Below the pieces are notes generated by a model. It worked only from the letters and a program-made list of their open reading frames with translations. It was not told where the DNA came from and did no database searches. Positions 7,317 to 16,830 of a stretch of 64,000 nucleotides of DNA are shown here, piece after piece; the first letter of the stretch is position 1; the number at the start of each line of letters is the position of its first letter. The stretch spans positions 91,738 through 155,737 of the forward strand of contig CANHVU010000005.1 of NCBI GenBank assembly GCA_947464275.1, written 5' to 3'. The position numbers and the translations under genes are program-made. Origin of the DNA: Bacteroidota bacterium (GTDB lineage: Bacteria; Bacteroidota; Bacteroidia; UKL13-3).

Positions 7317-8375
7317 TTGAACAAAATAGATATACGCGAACTTACGCTTGACGAATTAAAAGACATTTTTGTAAAAAAAGGTCAGCCTGCTTTTAGGGGT
7401 AAGCAAGTGTATGAATGGCTATGGAAAAAGTCGGCTACTAGTTTTGATGAAATGAGTAATCTTTCCATCGAGCTGCGTAATTTGCTGAACGAAGAGTTTT
7501 GTATCAATCATATAAAAGTTCAAGATAAACAAGTTAGTGAAGATAGAACGATAAAAAGTAGTTTCAGGCTTCATGACGGATTTTTGGTAGAAGGAGTTTT
7601 AATTCCGGCCGAAGATAGAATGACTGCTTGTGTAAGCAGTCAAGTTGGCTGTAGTTTAACATGTAAATTTTGCGCAACAGGCACCATGAAACGCGAGCGT
7701 AATTTAACGCCTGCCGAAATTTACGACCAAGTAGTTCATATAAAAAATTGGGCTCAAAATCATTATGGAAAACCATTGACCAATATCGTTTTTATGGGAA
7801 TGGGTGAGCCGTTGTTAAATTATAGCAATGTAATGGCGGCCATTAAAAAAATTACTTTACCCGAAGGTTTGGGAATGAGTAATGAGCGCATAACGGTTAG
7901 TACGGCTGGTATTGCGAAAATGATTGAAAAGTTAGGCGATGATAATGTGAAATTCCGTTTGGCACTATCGCTACATGCTGCAAGCGATGAAAAGCGCAAT
8001 ATGATAATGCCTATAAACGAAAGCAACAGTTTGGAAGCTGTTGGCAAGGCATTGCAACATTTTTATAATAAAACCAAAAGCCGCATTACCTTTGAATACA
8101 TAGCATTTAAAGATTTTAACGAAAGTATTGAAGACGCTAAAATGTTGCTTAAATTCTGTAAAAAAGTTCCTGCAAAAGTAAATATCATTGAATATAACCC
8201 TACCGGTGATGGACAATTTATAAAAGCTGATAGTAGTAAAATAGATGCTTTTTGTGCATACCTTGAAAAAAACGGTGTGAAAGCTACTGTGCGTAGAAGC
8301 CGTGGAAAAGACATAGATGCAGCCTGCGGTCAATTGGCCAATAAAAAGCACGATGATGCCTTGATGGAAGGGTAA
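7317..8375 (+). CDS. rlmN: 23S rRNA (adenine2503-C2)-methyltransferase RlmN
   Basis: Radical-SAM enzyme that methylates A2503 of 23S rRNA (and A37 of some tRNAs). The 352-residue protein has the CxxxCxxC cluster motif CSLTCKFC at residues 112-119, the N-terminal FRGKQVYEWLW segment near 26-36, VFMGMGEPLLNY, and SLHAASDEKRNMIMPIN. The resolving cysteine lies in the C-terminal DIDAACGQL block. No in-frame ATG precedes the homologous N-terminus and an in-frame TAA lies at 7290, so TTG at 7317-7319 is the probable start. It follows the zeta-like pair by 86 bp. Confidence 0.95.
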   Translation: MNKIDIRELTLDELKDIFVKKGQPAFRGKQVYEWLWKKSATSFDEMSNLSIELRNLLNEEFCINHIKVQDKQVSEDRTIKSSFRLHDGFLVEGVLIPAEDRMTACVSSQVGCSLTCKFCATGTMKRERNLTPAEIYDQVVHIKNWAQNHYGKPLTNIVFMGMGEPLLNYSNVMAAIKKITLPEGLGMSNERITVSTAGIAKMIEKLGDDNVKFRLALSLHAASDEKRNMIMPINESNSLEAVGKALQHFYNKTKSRITFEYIAFKDFNESIEDAKMLLKFCKKVPAKVNIIEYNPTGDGQFIKADSSKIDAFCAYLEKNGVKATVRRSRGKDIDAACGQLANKKHDDALMEG

Positions 8376-8391
8376 AAGTTCGGAATGTGGA

Positions 8392-8625
8392 ATGACAAAA
8401 ATGCGGAGTGAAGGATTAAAAAAATACAGATTCATCGTTTATTTACTCCTAATAACAACTAATTGTATACCAAGAATAAATGAATTAGATGAAACAATCT
8501 ATGGATTTCCTAATAGAATTTATTACAGTTTTATGGTAAAGGGAAACCCATATCCAAATCATAGTTGGTTTGTAAATAATTTGATAAATAATTTTTTATT
8601 ATTACACTATTTATTATTTCAATAG
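8392..8625 (+). CDS. Small hypothetical membrane-associated protein
   Basis: A 77-residue frame starting 16 bp after rlmN, with a second in-frame ATG at 8401. It shows one hydrophobic segment near residues 13-25 (FIVYLLLITTNC) and another at the C-terminus (NNFLLLHYLLFQ). The middle YGFPNRIYYSF-HSWFVNNLINNFLLL pattern recalls small Bacteroidota membrane proteins with a GFPFxFY stretch, but this is a weak impression. It may be a truncated or spurious reading frame. Confidence 0.35.
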   Translation: MTKMRSEGLKKYRFIVYLLLITTNCIPRINELDETIYGFPNRIYYSFMVKGNPYPNHSWFVNNLINNFLLLHYLLFQ

Positions 8626-8702
8626 AATTAATAATTTTTCTTTTATCTAAATATAGAATAATTTAAAGAATACATTTTATTCAAACGACTCGTTATAAAA
8701 GC

Positions 8703-9617
8703 ATGAAGAAACTTATATTTACGATTATTCTTTTTATGAGTTCATTTGCTTATGGCTTTGCTTGTTTAAATGGCTATACTGTTATTTTAAAAGAAGGTGT
8801 TTTTTTAACAATGGAATATAGAAGTGAAGTTCCATCTCAAAAGATTATTGTTTCGAACAAAGAAATAAAGAAATTAATCATCAAATTTGATAGTTTTTAT
8901 AAAGCAACTAAAAATTTGGAGTATTTATCCGACAAAGGTATTTTACTCATTTACGATAAACAATACAAAGAAGCAATTAATCTATACCTTACTATTGAGA
9001 AAACTAAACCAAATAAATATTCTACAGCCTCTAATTTAGGCACAGCTTATGAGTTAATTGGAGATAATATTAATGCACTTAAATGGATAAAAAAAGCAGT
9101 TGAAATTGATAGTAGTTCACATTATAGATCTGAATGGATTCATATAAATATACTAAAAGCTAAAATAAAAGGAAACAACTTAATAAATAGTTCTTTTTTA
9201 ATCAATACAGAGTTTTGCAATGATACTCTGCCAAAATCTAATTTGTCTGAATCTGAATTGATAATGTTGCATCTTGCTTTAGGTTATCAATTGGGAGAGC
9301 GAATGACTTTTATTGCTCCAAAAGATAAAATTGTAGCAGAATTATTATTTGAATTAGGAAATATTATGATGTTAAGAAAATCATATTCTTTTGCTATTCA
9401 AAATTATGAACACGCCAAAGAATACGGATTTACCGATTCAATTATTGACATTAGGTTAAAAAAATTGATTAATATAACAACCCCTAAAATGTACACTGAA
9501 AAGGTTGATGAAAGTAAATGGAGCGGCTTAACTTATTATTTAATTGGTGGGGGAGGTATATTGATTTTGTTACTTGGTTATTTTTTTAGGAAAAGATTGC
9601 TTAAGCAATTTTATTAG
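8703..9617 (+). CDS. Secreted/membrane-anchored TPR-repeat protein
   Basis: A 304-residue protein with an N-terminal signal sequence (MKKLIFTIILFMSSFAYGFA) and one C-terminal membrane span (YYLIGGGGILILLLGYFF, about residues 277-295) followed by a basic tail. Helical tetratricopeptide-like repeats are seen around residues 80-155 (KQYKEAINLYLTIEKTKPN, then NLGTAYELIGDNINALKWI) and again near 220-245 (KSYSFAIQNYEHAKEYG). Most of the chain is predicted outside the cytoplasm with the C-terminus anchored. TPR domains mediate protein contacts; no partner is evident in the neighbourhood. Function is unknown. Confidence 0.75.
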   Translation: MKKLIFTIILFMSSFAYGFACLNGYTVILKEGVFLTMEYRSEVPSQKIIVSNKEIKKLIIKFDSFYKATKNLEYLSDKGILLIYDKQYKEAINLYLTIEKTKPNKYSTASNLGTAYELIGDNINALKWIKKAVEIDSSSHYRSEWIHINILKAKIKGNNLINSSFLINTEFCNDTLPKSNLSESELIMLHLALGYQLGERMTFIAPKDKIVAELLFELGNIMMLRKSYSFAIQNYEHAKEYGFTDSIIDIRLKKLINITTPKMYTEKVDESKWSGLTYYLIGGGGILILLLGYFFRKRLLKQFY

Positions 9618-9644
9618 CCTAGAAAAGACGCTTCTTCAACAAAC

Positions 9645-9724
9645 GTCATTGCAATCGTAGAGAAGCAATCTCAAGTGAGCAAATGCCCTTCATAGCTTTA
9701 GATTGCTTCGTTCCTCGCAATGAC
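9645..9724. repeat. REP-like inverted repeat
   Basis: GTCATTGC...GAAGCAATCT at 9645-9672 is mirrored by AGATTGCTTC...GCAATGAC ending at 9724, leaving about 25 bases of loop. The GCAATGAC/GATTGCTTCG words are typical of REP-type intergenic repeats. It lies in the 277-bp spacer between a plus-strand TPR gene and a convergent T9SS cargo gene; nothing else is recognisable there. Confidence 0.65.
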
Positions 9725-9894
9725 GAATTCACCCGCACTTTATAAAATACATTTTCTGCTTAAGTGAAATTAGCATGAACTACTTTTAATTTTAGAATAT
9801 CGAACAACAATTATCGGTTTTAGAGCAACATTTAACTAATAAGTGTTAATAAAAATACAATTTGAAGAAGTTAGTTTCAATACCTTCATTTTCT

Positions 9895-11550
9895 TTAGGA
9901 TTTTATTAAATACTCTTTAACCAATTTTTGGCTATAATTCCCAAAATTAGTTTTAAATAAAATAGTGTAATAGCCATTATTTAAGAATGCTACATCAATC
10001 ATTAATTCATTGTTTTTGTGAAATTCTGTGTTCTTCAATTTATAAACTTCTTTACCTAAAACATCAATTATGGTTAATTCAAATTGGTTTGTTTTAAGTG
10101 CATCATAATTGACTACAACCTTATTGTTTGCTGGATTTGGAAATACTTTTAAAAGTTCACTATTTGCATCATCCATTCCTAAAGGCCATTGGCCAACCGT
10201 TATGTTAATCCCACGAGTAGAATAAGCTTTATTAGGACAATTTCTATCGGTTCCAGTTACTGTAAAAGCATGAGGTTGGGTTCTGATAGCACTTATAGGT
10301 GGTGTCCAACAAAATTTAAAACTATCAGCTTTGGGTCCGTTTATATTTCGTTGTTCTAATATATAATTTCGAGTAAAACTTGCGCTTGCCATTGCTAGAT
10401 CATTTAAACCTGGGTTATTCCATTTTAAATCTGTTGTATCTGCTTCAATTGGTGGATTTGTGGTGGTATCTGATTGGTCTTCGGCTACTATATCTAAACA
10501 TATTTGTTTGCCTTGTTGAACATAAAAATTTGTAATTCCTTTATTCCATATTCCATCTTTATAAATTTTAATTATTGGCACTTTATTGGTTTTACAAGCA
10601 ATCGTAGTATTAATCTGTAAATCTCTATAAGTAATACCAACAAGTGTTTGTTCATTGCCAATTTTTCGCCATTGCGAAACTTCCATATTGATATTTGCCA
10701 CAAAAACTCCCAATGGCCTAAAACTAATATTACCTGTTAATGGATCAATTCTTAAGTCTAGTGAATTTGGGCTAGGAGGGCTAAAATAGGGAAATGGATA
10801 TTTTTCTGAATAGGGTGCAACAAAACTAACCGGAACTCCTTTTGCCTTAAAGTTGGGCACCATTTTATAGCTTAGTGAATCTCCATCGGGGTCAATGGGG
10901 TTTAATTCAAAATTATAATCAATACCAGAACAAATGGTAGCCAAGGCATCATTGGTAAAAGCAGGAGATGAATTTACAAAACATTTATTAATAATACATT
11001 CAGTAAAAAATGCTTCAGGTAAAAAGGTGGTAAGCGATTTATTTCTAGTATTACCACTTATGGAAAGTGCCACATTACAGCAATTTGATGGCACCGAACT
11101 TAAATCAACCAATCCTTCAAAAATATAAACTTCAACTCCTACACTAAAAGTTCCCGGCCTTCGAGTATTACAGTTGGTACAAATAGATTTATTCTTTTCA
11201 CAATTTTGAAACTCAACTATGTCATATCCATTAGCAATCCCGGGAACAATATTTAAATTAAAGGCACCATAATTAATACCCTCAAATCCTTTGTCCATGC
11301 CAATAATGGCGGTAGTAAAACCTGCATTATTTAAATTACAGCCATTAGTAGTTCCATTTGGAAATGGTATTTCACAACTAGAGCATAATGCTTCAGCCGA
11401 ACAATCTCTGTATACTTTTACCGTTATCTTAAAAATATTTTTATTAGAAGTAGCTTGGTAGCTCATATCGCATGCATTGATTTGAGCAGCTTCGCAATTG
11501 TTTAATACTAAAAATAAAAGTATAATTAAATTGGTAAAAAGATTTTTCAT
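9895..11550 (-). CDS. T9SS-exported cysteine-rich surface protein
   Basis: A 551-residue protein with an N-terminal signal peptide (MKNLFTNLIILLFLVLN) and a C-terminal T9SS type A sorting domain (LLKVFPNPANNKVVVNY near residue 464, ending GYYTILFKTNFGNYSQKLVKEY). The mature N-terminal half is rich in paired cysteines (CSSCEIPFP, CTNCNTRRP) and the centre contains a cadherin/Ig-like stretch with NPIDPDGDSLSYKMV and DPLTGNISFRP. This architecture is common among Bacteroidota surface proteins related to gliding-associated adhesins, but the exact role is unknown. The gene is monocistronic, and an inverted repeat lies directly before the start codon. Confidence 0.85.
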   Translation of the reverse strand: MKNLFTNLIILLFLVLNNCEAAQINACDMSYQATSNKNIFKITVKVYRDCSAEALCSSCEIPFPNGTTNGCNLNNAGFTTAIIGMDKGFEGINYGAFNLNIVPGIANGYDIVEFQNCEKNKSICTNCNTRRPGTFSVGVEVYIFEGLVDLSSVPSNCCNVALSISGNTRNKSLTTFLPEAFFTECIINKCFVNSSPAFTNDALATICSGIDYNFELNPIDPDGDSLSYKMVPNFKAKGVPVSFVAPYSEKYPFPYFSPPSPNSLDLRIDPLTGNISFRPLGVFVANINMEVSQWRKIGNEQTLVGITYRDLQINTTIACKTNKVPIIKIYKDGIWNKGITNFYVQQGKQICLDIVAEDQSDTTTNPPIEADTTDLKWNNPGLNDLAMASASFTRNYILEQRNINGPKADSFKFCWTPPISAIRTQPHAFTVTGTDRNCPNKAYSTRGINITVGQWPLGMDDANSELLKVFPNPANNKVVVNYDALKTNQFELTIIDVLGKEVYKLKNTEFHKNNELMIDVAFLNNGYYTILFKTNFGNYSQKLVKEYLIKS

Positions 11551-11596
11551 AATTAAATGAATTATTTATACGAACTTAAATAATTCATTTTAATTA
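11551..11596 (-). promoter_or_regulatory. Leader hairpin abutting the start of the 551-residue cargo gene
   Basis: AATTAAATGAATTATTTA at 11551-11568 is complementary to TTAAATAATTCATTTTAATT at 11576-11595, with a 7-base loop and one bulged base. On the minus strand the stem lies immediately upstream of the ATG and would cover the ribosome landing site. It could regulate translation; in such A/T-rich DNA a chance occurrence is possible though 17-18 pairs is long. Confidence 0.5.
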
Positions 11597-11804
11597 AATA
11601 CTTAAAAATAGTTTAACATTTTTTGAGGTTTTAAATACAAATTATGTTTAATGTAAATTGAAAAAAATACGCTTATTGCAGTTTTTTTGGGTACTAGAAA
11701 TAATATCTTTTAGCTATAAAACTAGCTTGTTGTTTATTATCAAATTATTTAAAAATTAGTTTAAAACAAATAAATGGTTTTGGTGCTTATCATCTTAATA
11801 ATAT

Positions 11805-12173
11805 ATGACACGAACTGACCAATTAATGGCATTACGCCCAATAGTAAAAATTGATACTAGTAAATCAAGTTTACATTTAGAAGAATTTCAGAATAATACC
11901 TTACGTCCGATTTTAAAGTTTCAAAACGAAATCATCTTAGCCTTGGTTAATAATAGTTTTGGTAAAGTAATTTTACCTAAAAGTGCAATTGAAAAAAACC
12001 TGTTTATTGAAAATTATATCCAGAAAAATCACATTCTAAAAAATCAGTTAATAGGTTTAACAATAGCCCTGTTCACTGAGTTTGAAGTAGCCTTTTACCT
12101 TGATTATCAAAGCGATATAAATAAGAGAATTAATCAGTTAATAATAAAAAGAGTCTCTGATCAAATTACTTAA
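11805..12173 (+). CDS. Conserved Bacteroidota hypothetical protein
   Basis: A 122-residue soluble protein with no signal peptide. It opens MTRTDQLMALRPIVKID and has FQNNTLRPILKFQNEIILAL near residues 28-47, a pattern I associate with a Bacteroidota family often labelled glyoxalase without clear support. The C-terminal half is helical (NQLIGLTIALFTEFEVAFYL). No catalytic motif can be named. It stands alone between two T9SS cargo genes on the other strand and is followed by a strong terminator hairpin. Confidence 0.65.
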   Translation: MTRTDQLMALRPIVKIDTSKSSLHLEEFQNNTLRPILKFQNEIILALVNNSFGKVILPKSAIEKNLFIENYIQKNHILKNQLIGLTIALFTEFEVAFYLDYQSDINKRINQLIIKRVSDQIT

Positions 12174-12214
12174 AAAAAGTAATAGTTTTTACCTAATAAA
12201 CTATTACTTTTTTT
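12172..12214. terminator. Bidirectional terminator between convergent genes
   Basis: AAAAAAAGTAATAGTTT (12172-12188) pairs exactly with AAACTATTACTTTTTTT (12198-12214) over 17 bases with a 9-base loop. It serves both the plus-strand gene ending at 12173 and the minus-strand protease gene. The right arm is made of the last codons of the protease gene. Confidence 0.85.
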
Positions 12215-14769
12215 GTTATCAATCCGTGGTTAGATTTAACAGAAAGAAAATAAACGCCAGCATCTAAATTACTGATATCAAATTTCATTTCATTGTCATT
12301 TGTTTTGTTAAGAATAAAACTTACTTTTTTTCCATTTATATCTGTTAATTGATAAGTGCAATCAATTAAATCAAATGATGAATTAACAGTGAAATTACCT
12401 TTATTCGGATTAGGAAATACTTCAATACTTTGACTGCTCAAAACTTCATTATTTGAAACCGAAAGTTCAGAAGGTATTTTAAAGCCTGCCGTACCATCAG
12501 TTCTAGAACTTGATAAACCTTGTTTTGCATCGGCACCCATTCCTCTTCGTGCAAATGCTTTCCAAAGTAGTAATTTATTTGCCCCACCATTTAATAAAGA
12601 ATCAGCTAAAATTAATGCATCGCGTGAATCCATAAAACCTGGATTACATGGTTGAAGCTTTAAACCCATAACCACCAATTCCATTGCTTTATTATTGCCT
12701 CCTTTACCAGTATAAACATTTTCATCAAAACCATACTTATCAATCATATCTAGGTAAATATCGTACAAAGCACTGCACCAAACAAAACCTACACCATGTG
12801 GAATCGATAATGTTTTGATATTATTATAATTTACAGGATTTACAGCCATATTCCTGCTGTATTTATAGGGTCTAATACCGATTCCTAAAGTATCTTGACC
12901 AATTAAATGAGTACCAATCCCTCTTCCAATAAGCGTTGTTTCGTATGGCTTAGAAGTTAGTGCCAATCCAAAAAAATCACTCCACCCCTCGCCTGCTTGT
13001 TCTTGATTAGATAAGCAAGATGAATTGGCTGCTCCTCCTGTTAATCTAATTGAAATACCATGTCCATATTCATGAGCAATTACTCCATTGTCAAAATCGC
13101 TATCATAAGTTCTATTGGCGGCATTAAATATGGACGAATCATACATGCTTATTTCAACAGTTTCAGTGGCAATTGCATTTTTAAAAATTGTACCATTTGA
13201 AGAACTTATCATAACAGAAGGGATATTTATTCCTGTTCCAGCACCAGTCATTGCGATAGCCGAATTTGAGGTATTAATCATTACTACACCAATTGCGCCT
13301 GCTTCTTGGGCAAATAGTACTTTTGTTTGATAAGTACAACCTGTTCCACCCCTTGTAATCACTGCAATGTTCCCCCTAACAGAGTCGGCATTTACCAAAG
13401 AGGCACAACCTAAATTACCATTGTTATTGGTGGTTCCATCATTTACTAAAACCATTTTAGCAGTAATTGGATAAACGGATAATCTAGGACCAAAAGATGC
13501 AGTAATTGCTGCATACTTATTAGCTATGGAAGAAGGTTCATTTACTTGTAAAATATTTGTAGCACTTGATGCTGTTCCTCCCCATAAATACATTTGCATT
13601 CTAGGATTTGTACCATCAACTGGTGCTGCAAAATTAGCATTATCGGTGCCACTTCCATCTTGCGCTTCAGCATAAACAAAATCTTTTCCTAATCCTAAAT
13701 TTGAATAATTTTTAGACTGAAAATTGCCACTTTCTTCATCAAAACCATAATGATAAAAAACATCGTGCATGGTATTGTTCCAAAAGAATAAATTGGTAAT
13801 GGCTGCGTTTAAATTAGGTCTGGGACCAGCATCTAATCCATATGGAAAATCAAATAATAAATCCGTTCCACCATCAGGCGAGTACGCAGTTGTTGTTGAA
13901 TTATTAGCTAATGTATCTTCTTTTGCCCAAACATTATTTCCTCTTGTAATCGAAAATTCGGGTCCTTCAACTGCATTGGTATCATGCCATCCGTAAGGAG
14001 AGGCACTTAAATCATTGGCATCCGAAACCAATTGTCTATCACCACGAGCAGGACTTTCCATTGGTATTGGATAAACTTTATAAGTTCCTGTATTAGCTGC
14101 TTTGCCTAAATTATTATTATCATCAAATTCAAAAAAATAAGGCTTATTTATTTTTGAAGAAGTAATATTTTCTGCACTACATTTAGTTGTATAATTGTTT
14201 TTTTCGATAACTAAACCTGTGTTTGCATCAATAATTATGTTCAACCAATCAGCAGTTTCATCGTTTAAAACATCAACTTGCCAAGCTGCTACAAGAGAAC
14301 CATTTTTTTCGTAATAAATTGGTTTACCTACAATTGCCTCACTAGAAAGACCTTTATCCTCTATTTTAAACGCAACGTTATCATTTAACGTAACTTTATT
14401 TAACGCTTTTTTTACAATACTTGCGGTATTTAAAGCAATGCTTAAAGCTTCATTAGCACCTATTTTTTTACTATTTTCAACCAAATTGGTAGTTTTAATA
14501 CCAATATTTTGTTTAACTAAATTTCCGTTTTTATCAATATGAACGCTGCTTTGCGAGTTAAAAACCTCAACCCCATTTATCATTTGCTTAAAGTAAATGT
14601 GGGTAATTCCTGTTTTTTTATCTTTATGAGAACTATTGATTGAAATTTCCTCGGTTTTCAAATCATTAAAACCAACTCCGTTTAATAACTGTGTTAACTG
14701 TAAATTACTTACTTGAGCGTTTGAAACCACCCAAAAACCTAAAACAATAATTGTAAAAAATCTCTTCAT
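12193..14769 (-). CDS. Secreted M36 (fungalysin) metalloprotease with PA and T9SS sorting domains
   Basis: An 858-residue secreted zinc protease. In order: signal peptide (MKRFFTIIVLGFWVVSNAQ), FTP/propeptide domain to about residue 190, M36 catalytic domain, an inserted protease-associated (PA) domain near 435-540 (CASLVNADSVRGNIAVITRG), the zinc motif HEYGH at 566-570 with the third ligand in GEGWSDFF (E594), and a T9SS type A sorting domain at the end (IEVFPNPNKGNFTVNS). Start set at ATG 14769; seven residues further upstream are open but would spoil the signal peptide. The protease probably degrades extracellular protein after export across the outer membrane. Its 3' end forms part of a terminator. 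Confidence 0.95.
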   Translation of the reverse strand: MKRFFTIIVLGFWVVSNAQVSNLQLTQLLNGVGFNDLKTEEISINSSHKDKKTGITHIYFKQMINGVEVFNSQSSVHIDKNGNLVKQNIGIKTTNLVENSKKIGANEALSIALNTASIVKKALNKVTLNDNVAFKIEDKGLSSEAIVGKPIYYEKNGSLVAAWQVDVLNDETADWLNIIIDANTGLVIEKNNYTTKCSAENITSSKINKPYFFEFDDNNNLGKAANTGTYKVYPIPMESPARGDRQLVSDANDLSASPYGWHDTNAVEGPEFSITRGNNVWAKEDTLANNSTTTAYSPDGGTDLLFDFPYGLDAGPRPNLNAAITNLFFWNNTMHDVFYHYGFDEESGNFQSKNYSNLGLGKDFVYAEAQDGSGTDNANFAAPVDGTNPRMQMYLWGGTASSATNILQVNEPSSIANKYAAITASFGPRLSVYPITAKMVLVNDGTTNNNGNLGCASLVNADSVRGNIAVITRGGTGCTYQTKVLFAQEAGAIGVVMINTSNSAIAMTGAGTGINIPSVMISSSNGTIFKNAIATETVEISMYDSSIFNAANRTYDSDFDNGVIAHEYGHGISIRLTGGAANSSCLSNQEQAGEGWSDFFGLALTSKPYETTLIGRGIGTHLIGQDTLGIGIRPYKYSRNMAVNPVNYNNIKTLSIPHGVGFVWCSALYDIYLDMIDKYGFDENVYTGKGGNNKAMELVVMGLKLQPCNPGFMDSRDALILADSLLNGGANKLLLWKAFARRGMGADAKQGLSSSRTDGTAGFKIPSELSVSNNEVLSSQSIEVFPNPNKGNFTVNSSFDLIDCTYQLTDINGKKVSFILNKTNDNEMKFDISNLDAGVYFLSVKSNHGLITKKVIVY

Positions 14770-14885
14770 TTGATAAATATATATAACCAAATATATAATA
14801 AGTTTTTAAAAAACAATAGCTTAACTATAATCAATTGTAGATTGCATATTTAAAAGTTAATTTGCAACACTATTTTTAAATATAA

Positions 14886-15890
14886 ATGACAAAGGAAATT
14901 GTAGTAAGCGGAATAAGACCAACAGGTAATTTACATCTTGGAAATTATATGGGTGCTGTAAAAAATTTTATAAAAATGCAGCACGATTATAATTGCTATT
15001 TTTTTATTGCAGATTATCATTCATTAACCACACACCCAAACCCTGTTGATTTACACCAAAATGTAAAACAAGTTTTAGCCGAATACATTGCCTGCGGAAT
15101 AGACCCAGAAGCAAGTACCATTTACATTCAAAGCGATTTACCTGAAATAGCTGAATTGTATTTACTTTTAAATATGCATGCATACAAAGGGGAATTAGAG
15201 CGCGTTACATCGTTTAAAGAAAAAGCAAAATCGCACCCCGATAATATTAATGCTGGCTTGTTAACTTACCCTGTTTTAATGGCTGCTGATATATTAATAC
15301 ATAGAGCGGTAAAAGTTCCGGTTGGTAAAGACCAAGAGCAACATTTAGAAATGGCAAGAACTTTTGGCAACCGCTTTAATAGAATTTATAACAACGCACT
15401 TTTTCCTGAACCACAAGCATTTAATTATGGCAATCAATTGGTAAAAGTACCTGGTTTACAAGGTGGTGGAAAAATGAGTAAAAGCGATGGAGACAGCACC
15501 GTTATTAATTTAAACGATGAAGATACAGTAGTTAGAAAAAAAATAATGAAAGCTGTGAGTGATGTAGCTCCAACTGAACCAAACTCCACTCCTAGCCAAG
15601 CTGTTCAAAATTTATTTGATTTAATGCAATTAGTTTCAACACCTGATGTGATTGCACATTATAAAAACACCTTTGCCGATTGCAGCATTCGTTATGGCGA
15701 TATGAAAAAACAATTAGCAGAAGACATGGCCAATTTTATTGCCCCTATAAAACAAAAAATAGATGATATAAAAGGCAATGATGAAATGCTTGGAAAAATA
15801 GCCAAACTTGGCGCTGAAAAGGCAAGAGAAAGTGCTTCAGCAACTGTAAGCGAAGCTAGAAAAATGATTGGTTTTAAACGCTTTTATTAG
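14886..15890 (+). CDS. trpS: Tryptophanyl-tRNA synthetase
   Basis: Class I aminoacyl-tRNA synthetase charging tRNA-Trp. The 334-residue protein is of normal bacterial length. It has the HIGH-type signature TGNLHLGNY at residues 13-21, the tryptophan-pocket region HAYKGELERVTSFKEKAK near 98-115, VGKDQEQHLEMART near 146-159, and the KMSKS loop GGGKMSKSDGD at 193-203. It begins at ATG 14886 in the divergent spacer shared with the M36 protease. ribF follows after only 7 bp, suggesting co-transcription. Confidence 0.97.
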   Translation: MTKEIVVSGIRPTGNLHLGNYMGAVKNFIKMQHDYNCYFFIADYHSLTTHPNPVDLHQNVKQVLAEYIACGIDPEASTIYIQSDLPEIAELYLLLNMHAYKGELERVTSFKEKAKSHPDNINAGLLTYPVLMAADILIHRAVKVPVGKDQEQHLEMARTFGNRFNRIYNNALFPEPQAFNYGNQLVKVPGLQGGGKMSKSDGDSTVINLNDEDTVVRKKIMKAVSDVAPTEPNSTPSQAVQNLFDLMQLVSTPDVIAHYKNTFADCSIRYGDMKKQLAEDMANFIAPIKQKIDDIKGNDEMLGKIAKLGAEKARESASATVSEARKMIGFKRFY

Positions 15891-15897
15891 TCAAAAT

Positions 15898-16830
15898 ATG
15901 CAAGTACATTTTGATATTAATTCACTTCCTGCTATTAAAAATGCCATTGTTAGCCAAGGTACTTTTGATGGTGTGCATTTGGCCCACAAAAAAATAATTG
16001 AACGTTTAAAGCAAATTGCTTCTATAAAAGATGGTGAAACGGTTTTGATTACCTTTGAGCCACATCCGCGCATGGTGCTTTTTCCTGACGACCACGGTTT
16101 GCAACTGTTAAGTACCTTAAACGAAAAAATTCATTTATTGGAAAAAGCTGGAATTGACCATTTGATTATTTTGCCTTTTACAAAAGAATTTTCGCGCCAA
16201 ACTTCCGAACAATTTATCAGAACCATATTGGTAAATAAAATAAAAACCAATACTTTGGTAATAGGTTATGACCATCGTTTTGGAAAAAACCGAGAAGGTT
16301 CGTTTGAGCATTTAAAAGAATCTTCATCGCTTTATGGTTTTGAGGTGGAAGAAATTCCAGAACAAGATATTGATGAAATAGCAGTGAGTTCAACTAAAAT
16401 ACGTAATGCCTTATTGAACAACGATATTCAAACTGCACAAAAATATTTAGGAAACAGTTATAGCTTAGAAGGAAAAGTAGTAAAAGGCAAACAATTAGGC
16501 CGCACTATTGGCTACCCAACTGCCAATATTGAAGTAGAAAATAGTTTTAAATTAATACCTCAAGATGGAGTTTACGCAGTGTGGGTTTGGTACAATAAAG
16601 CAAGATTTGGTGGCATGTTAAATATTGGCAATAACCCAACCGTAGAAGGAAAAGGCCGCAGCATTGAAGTTAATATTTTTGATTTTGAAAAGGAAATTTA
16701 TACCGAAATGCTAAAAATTGAATTTGTAAGCAAGCTGCGCAATGAAGAAAAATTTAATGGATTAGATGCTTTAAAAGCGCAATTGCATTTAGACAAACAA
16801 AATGCTTTGGCAATTTTGAATAAAGCGTAA
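15898..16830 (+). CDS. ribF: Bifunctional riboflavin kinase/FAD synthetase
   Basis: Makes FMN from riboflavin and FAD from FMN. The 310-residue protein has the N-terminal FMN adenylyltransferase domain (SQGTFDGVHLAHKKII near residues 20-35, FEPHPRMVLFP near 55, IGYDHRFGKNREGS near 123, VSSTKIRNAL near 163) and the C-terminal flavokinase domain (VVKGKQLGRTIGYPTANIE near 190-208, NIGNNPTVEGKGRSIEVNIF near 243). I place the start at ATG 15898, just after the trpS stop; the open frame reaches back to 15868 inside trpS but lacks homology. pyrR follows 75 bp downstream with its own promoter-like boxes. Confidence 0.95.
   Translation: MQVHFDINSLPAIKNAIVSQGTFDGVHLAHKKIIERLKQIASIKDGETVLITFEPHPRMVLFPDDHGLQLLSTLNEKIHLLEKAGIDHLIILPFTKEFSRQTSEQFIRTILVNKIKTNTLVIGYDHRFGKNREGSFEHLKESSSLYGFEVEEIPEQDIDEIAVSSTKIRNALLNNDIQTAQKYLGNSYSLEGKVVKGKQLGRTIGYPTANIEVENSFKLIPQDGVYAVWVWYNKARFGGMLNIGNNPTVEGKGRSIEVNIFDFEKEIYTEMLKIEFVSKLRNEEKFNGLDALKAQLHLDKQNALAILNKA

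Noticed and set aside
7971..8435. 154-residue minus-strand frame overlapping rlmN
   Set aside because: Runs through conserved rlmN codons on the other strand; codon periodicity belongs to rlmN.
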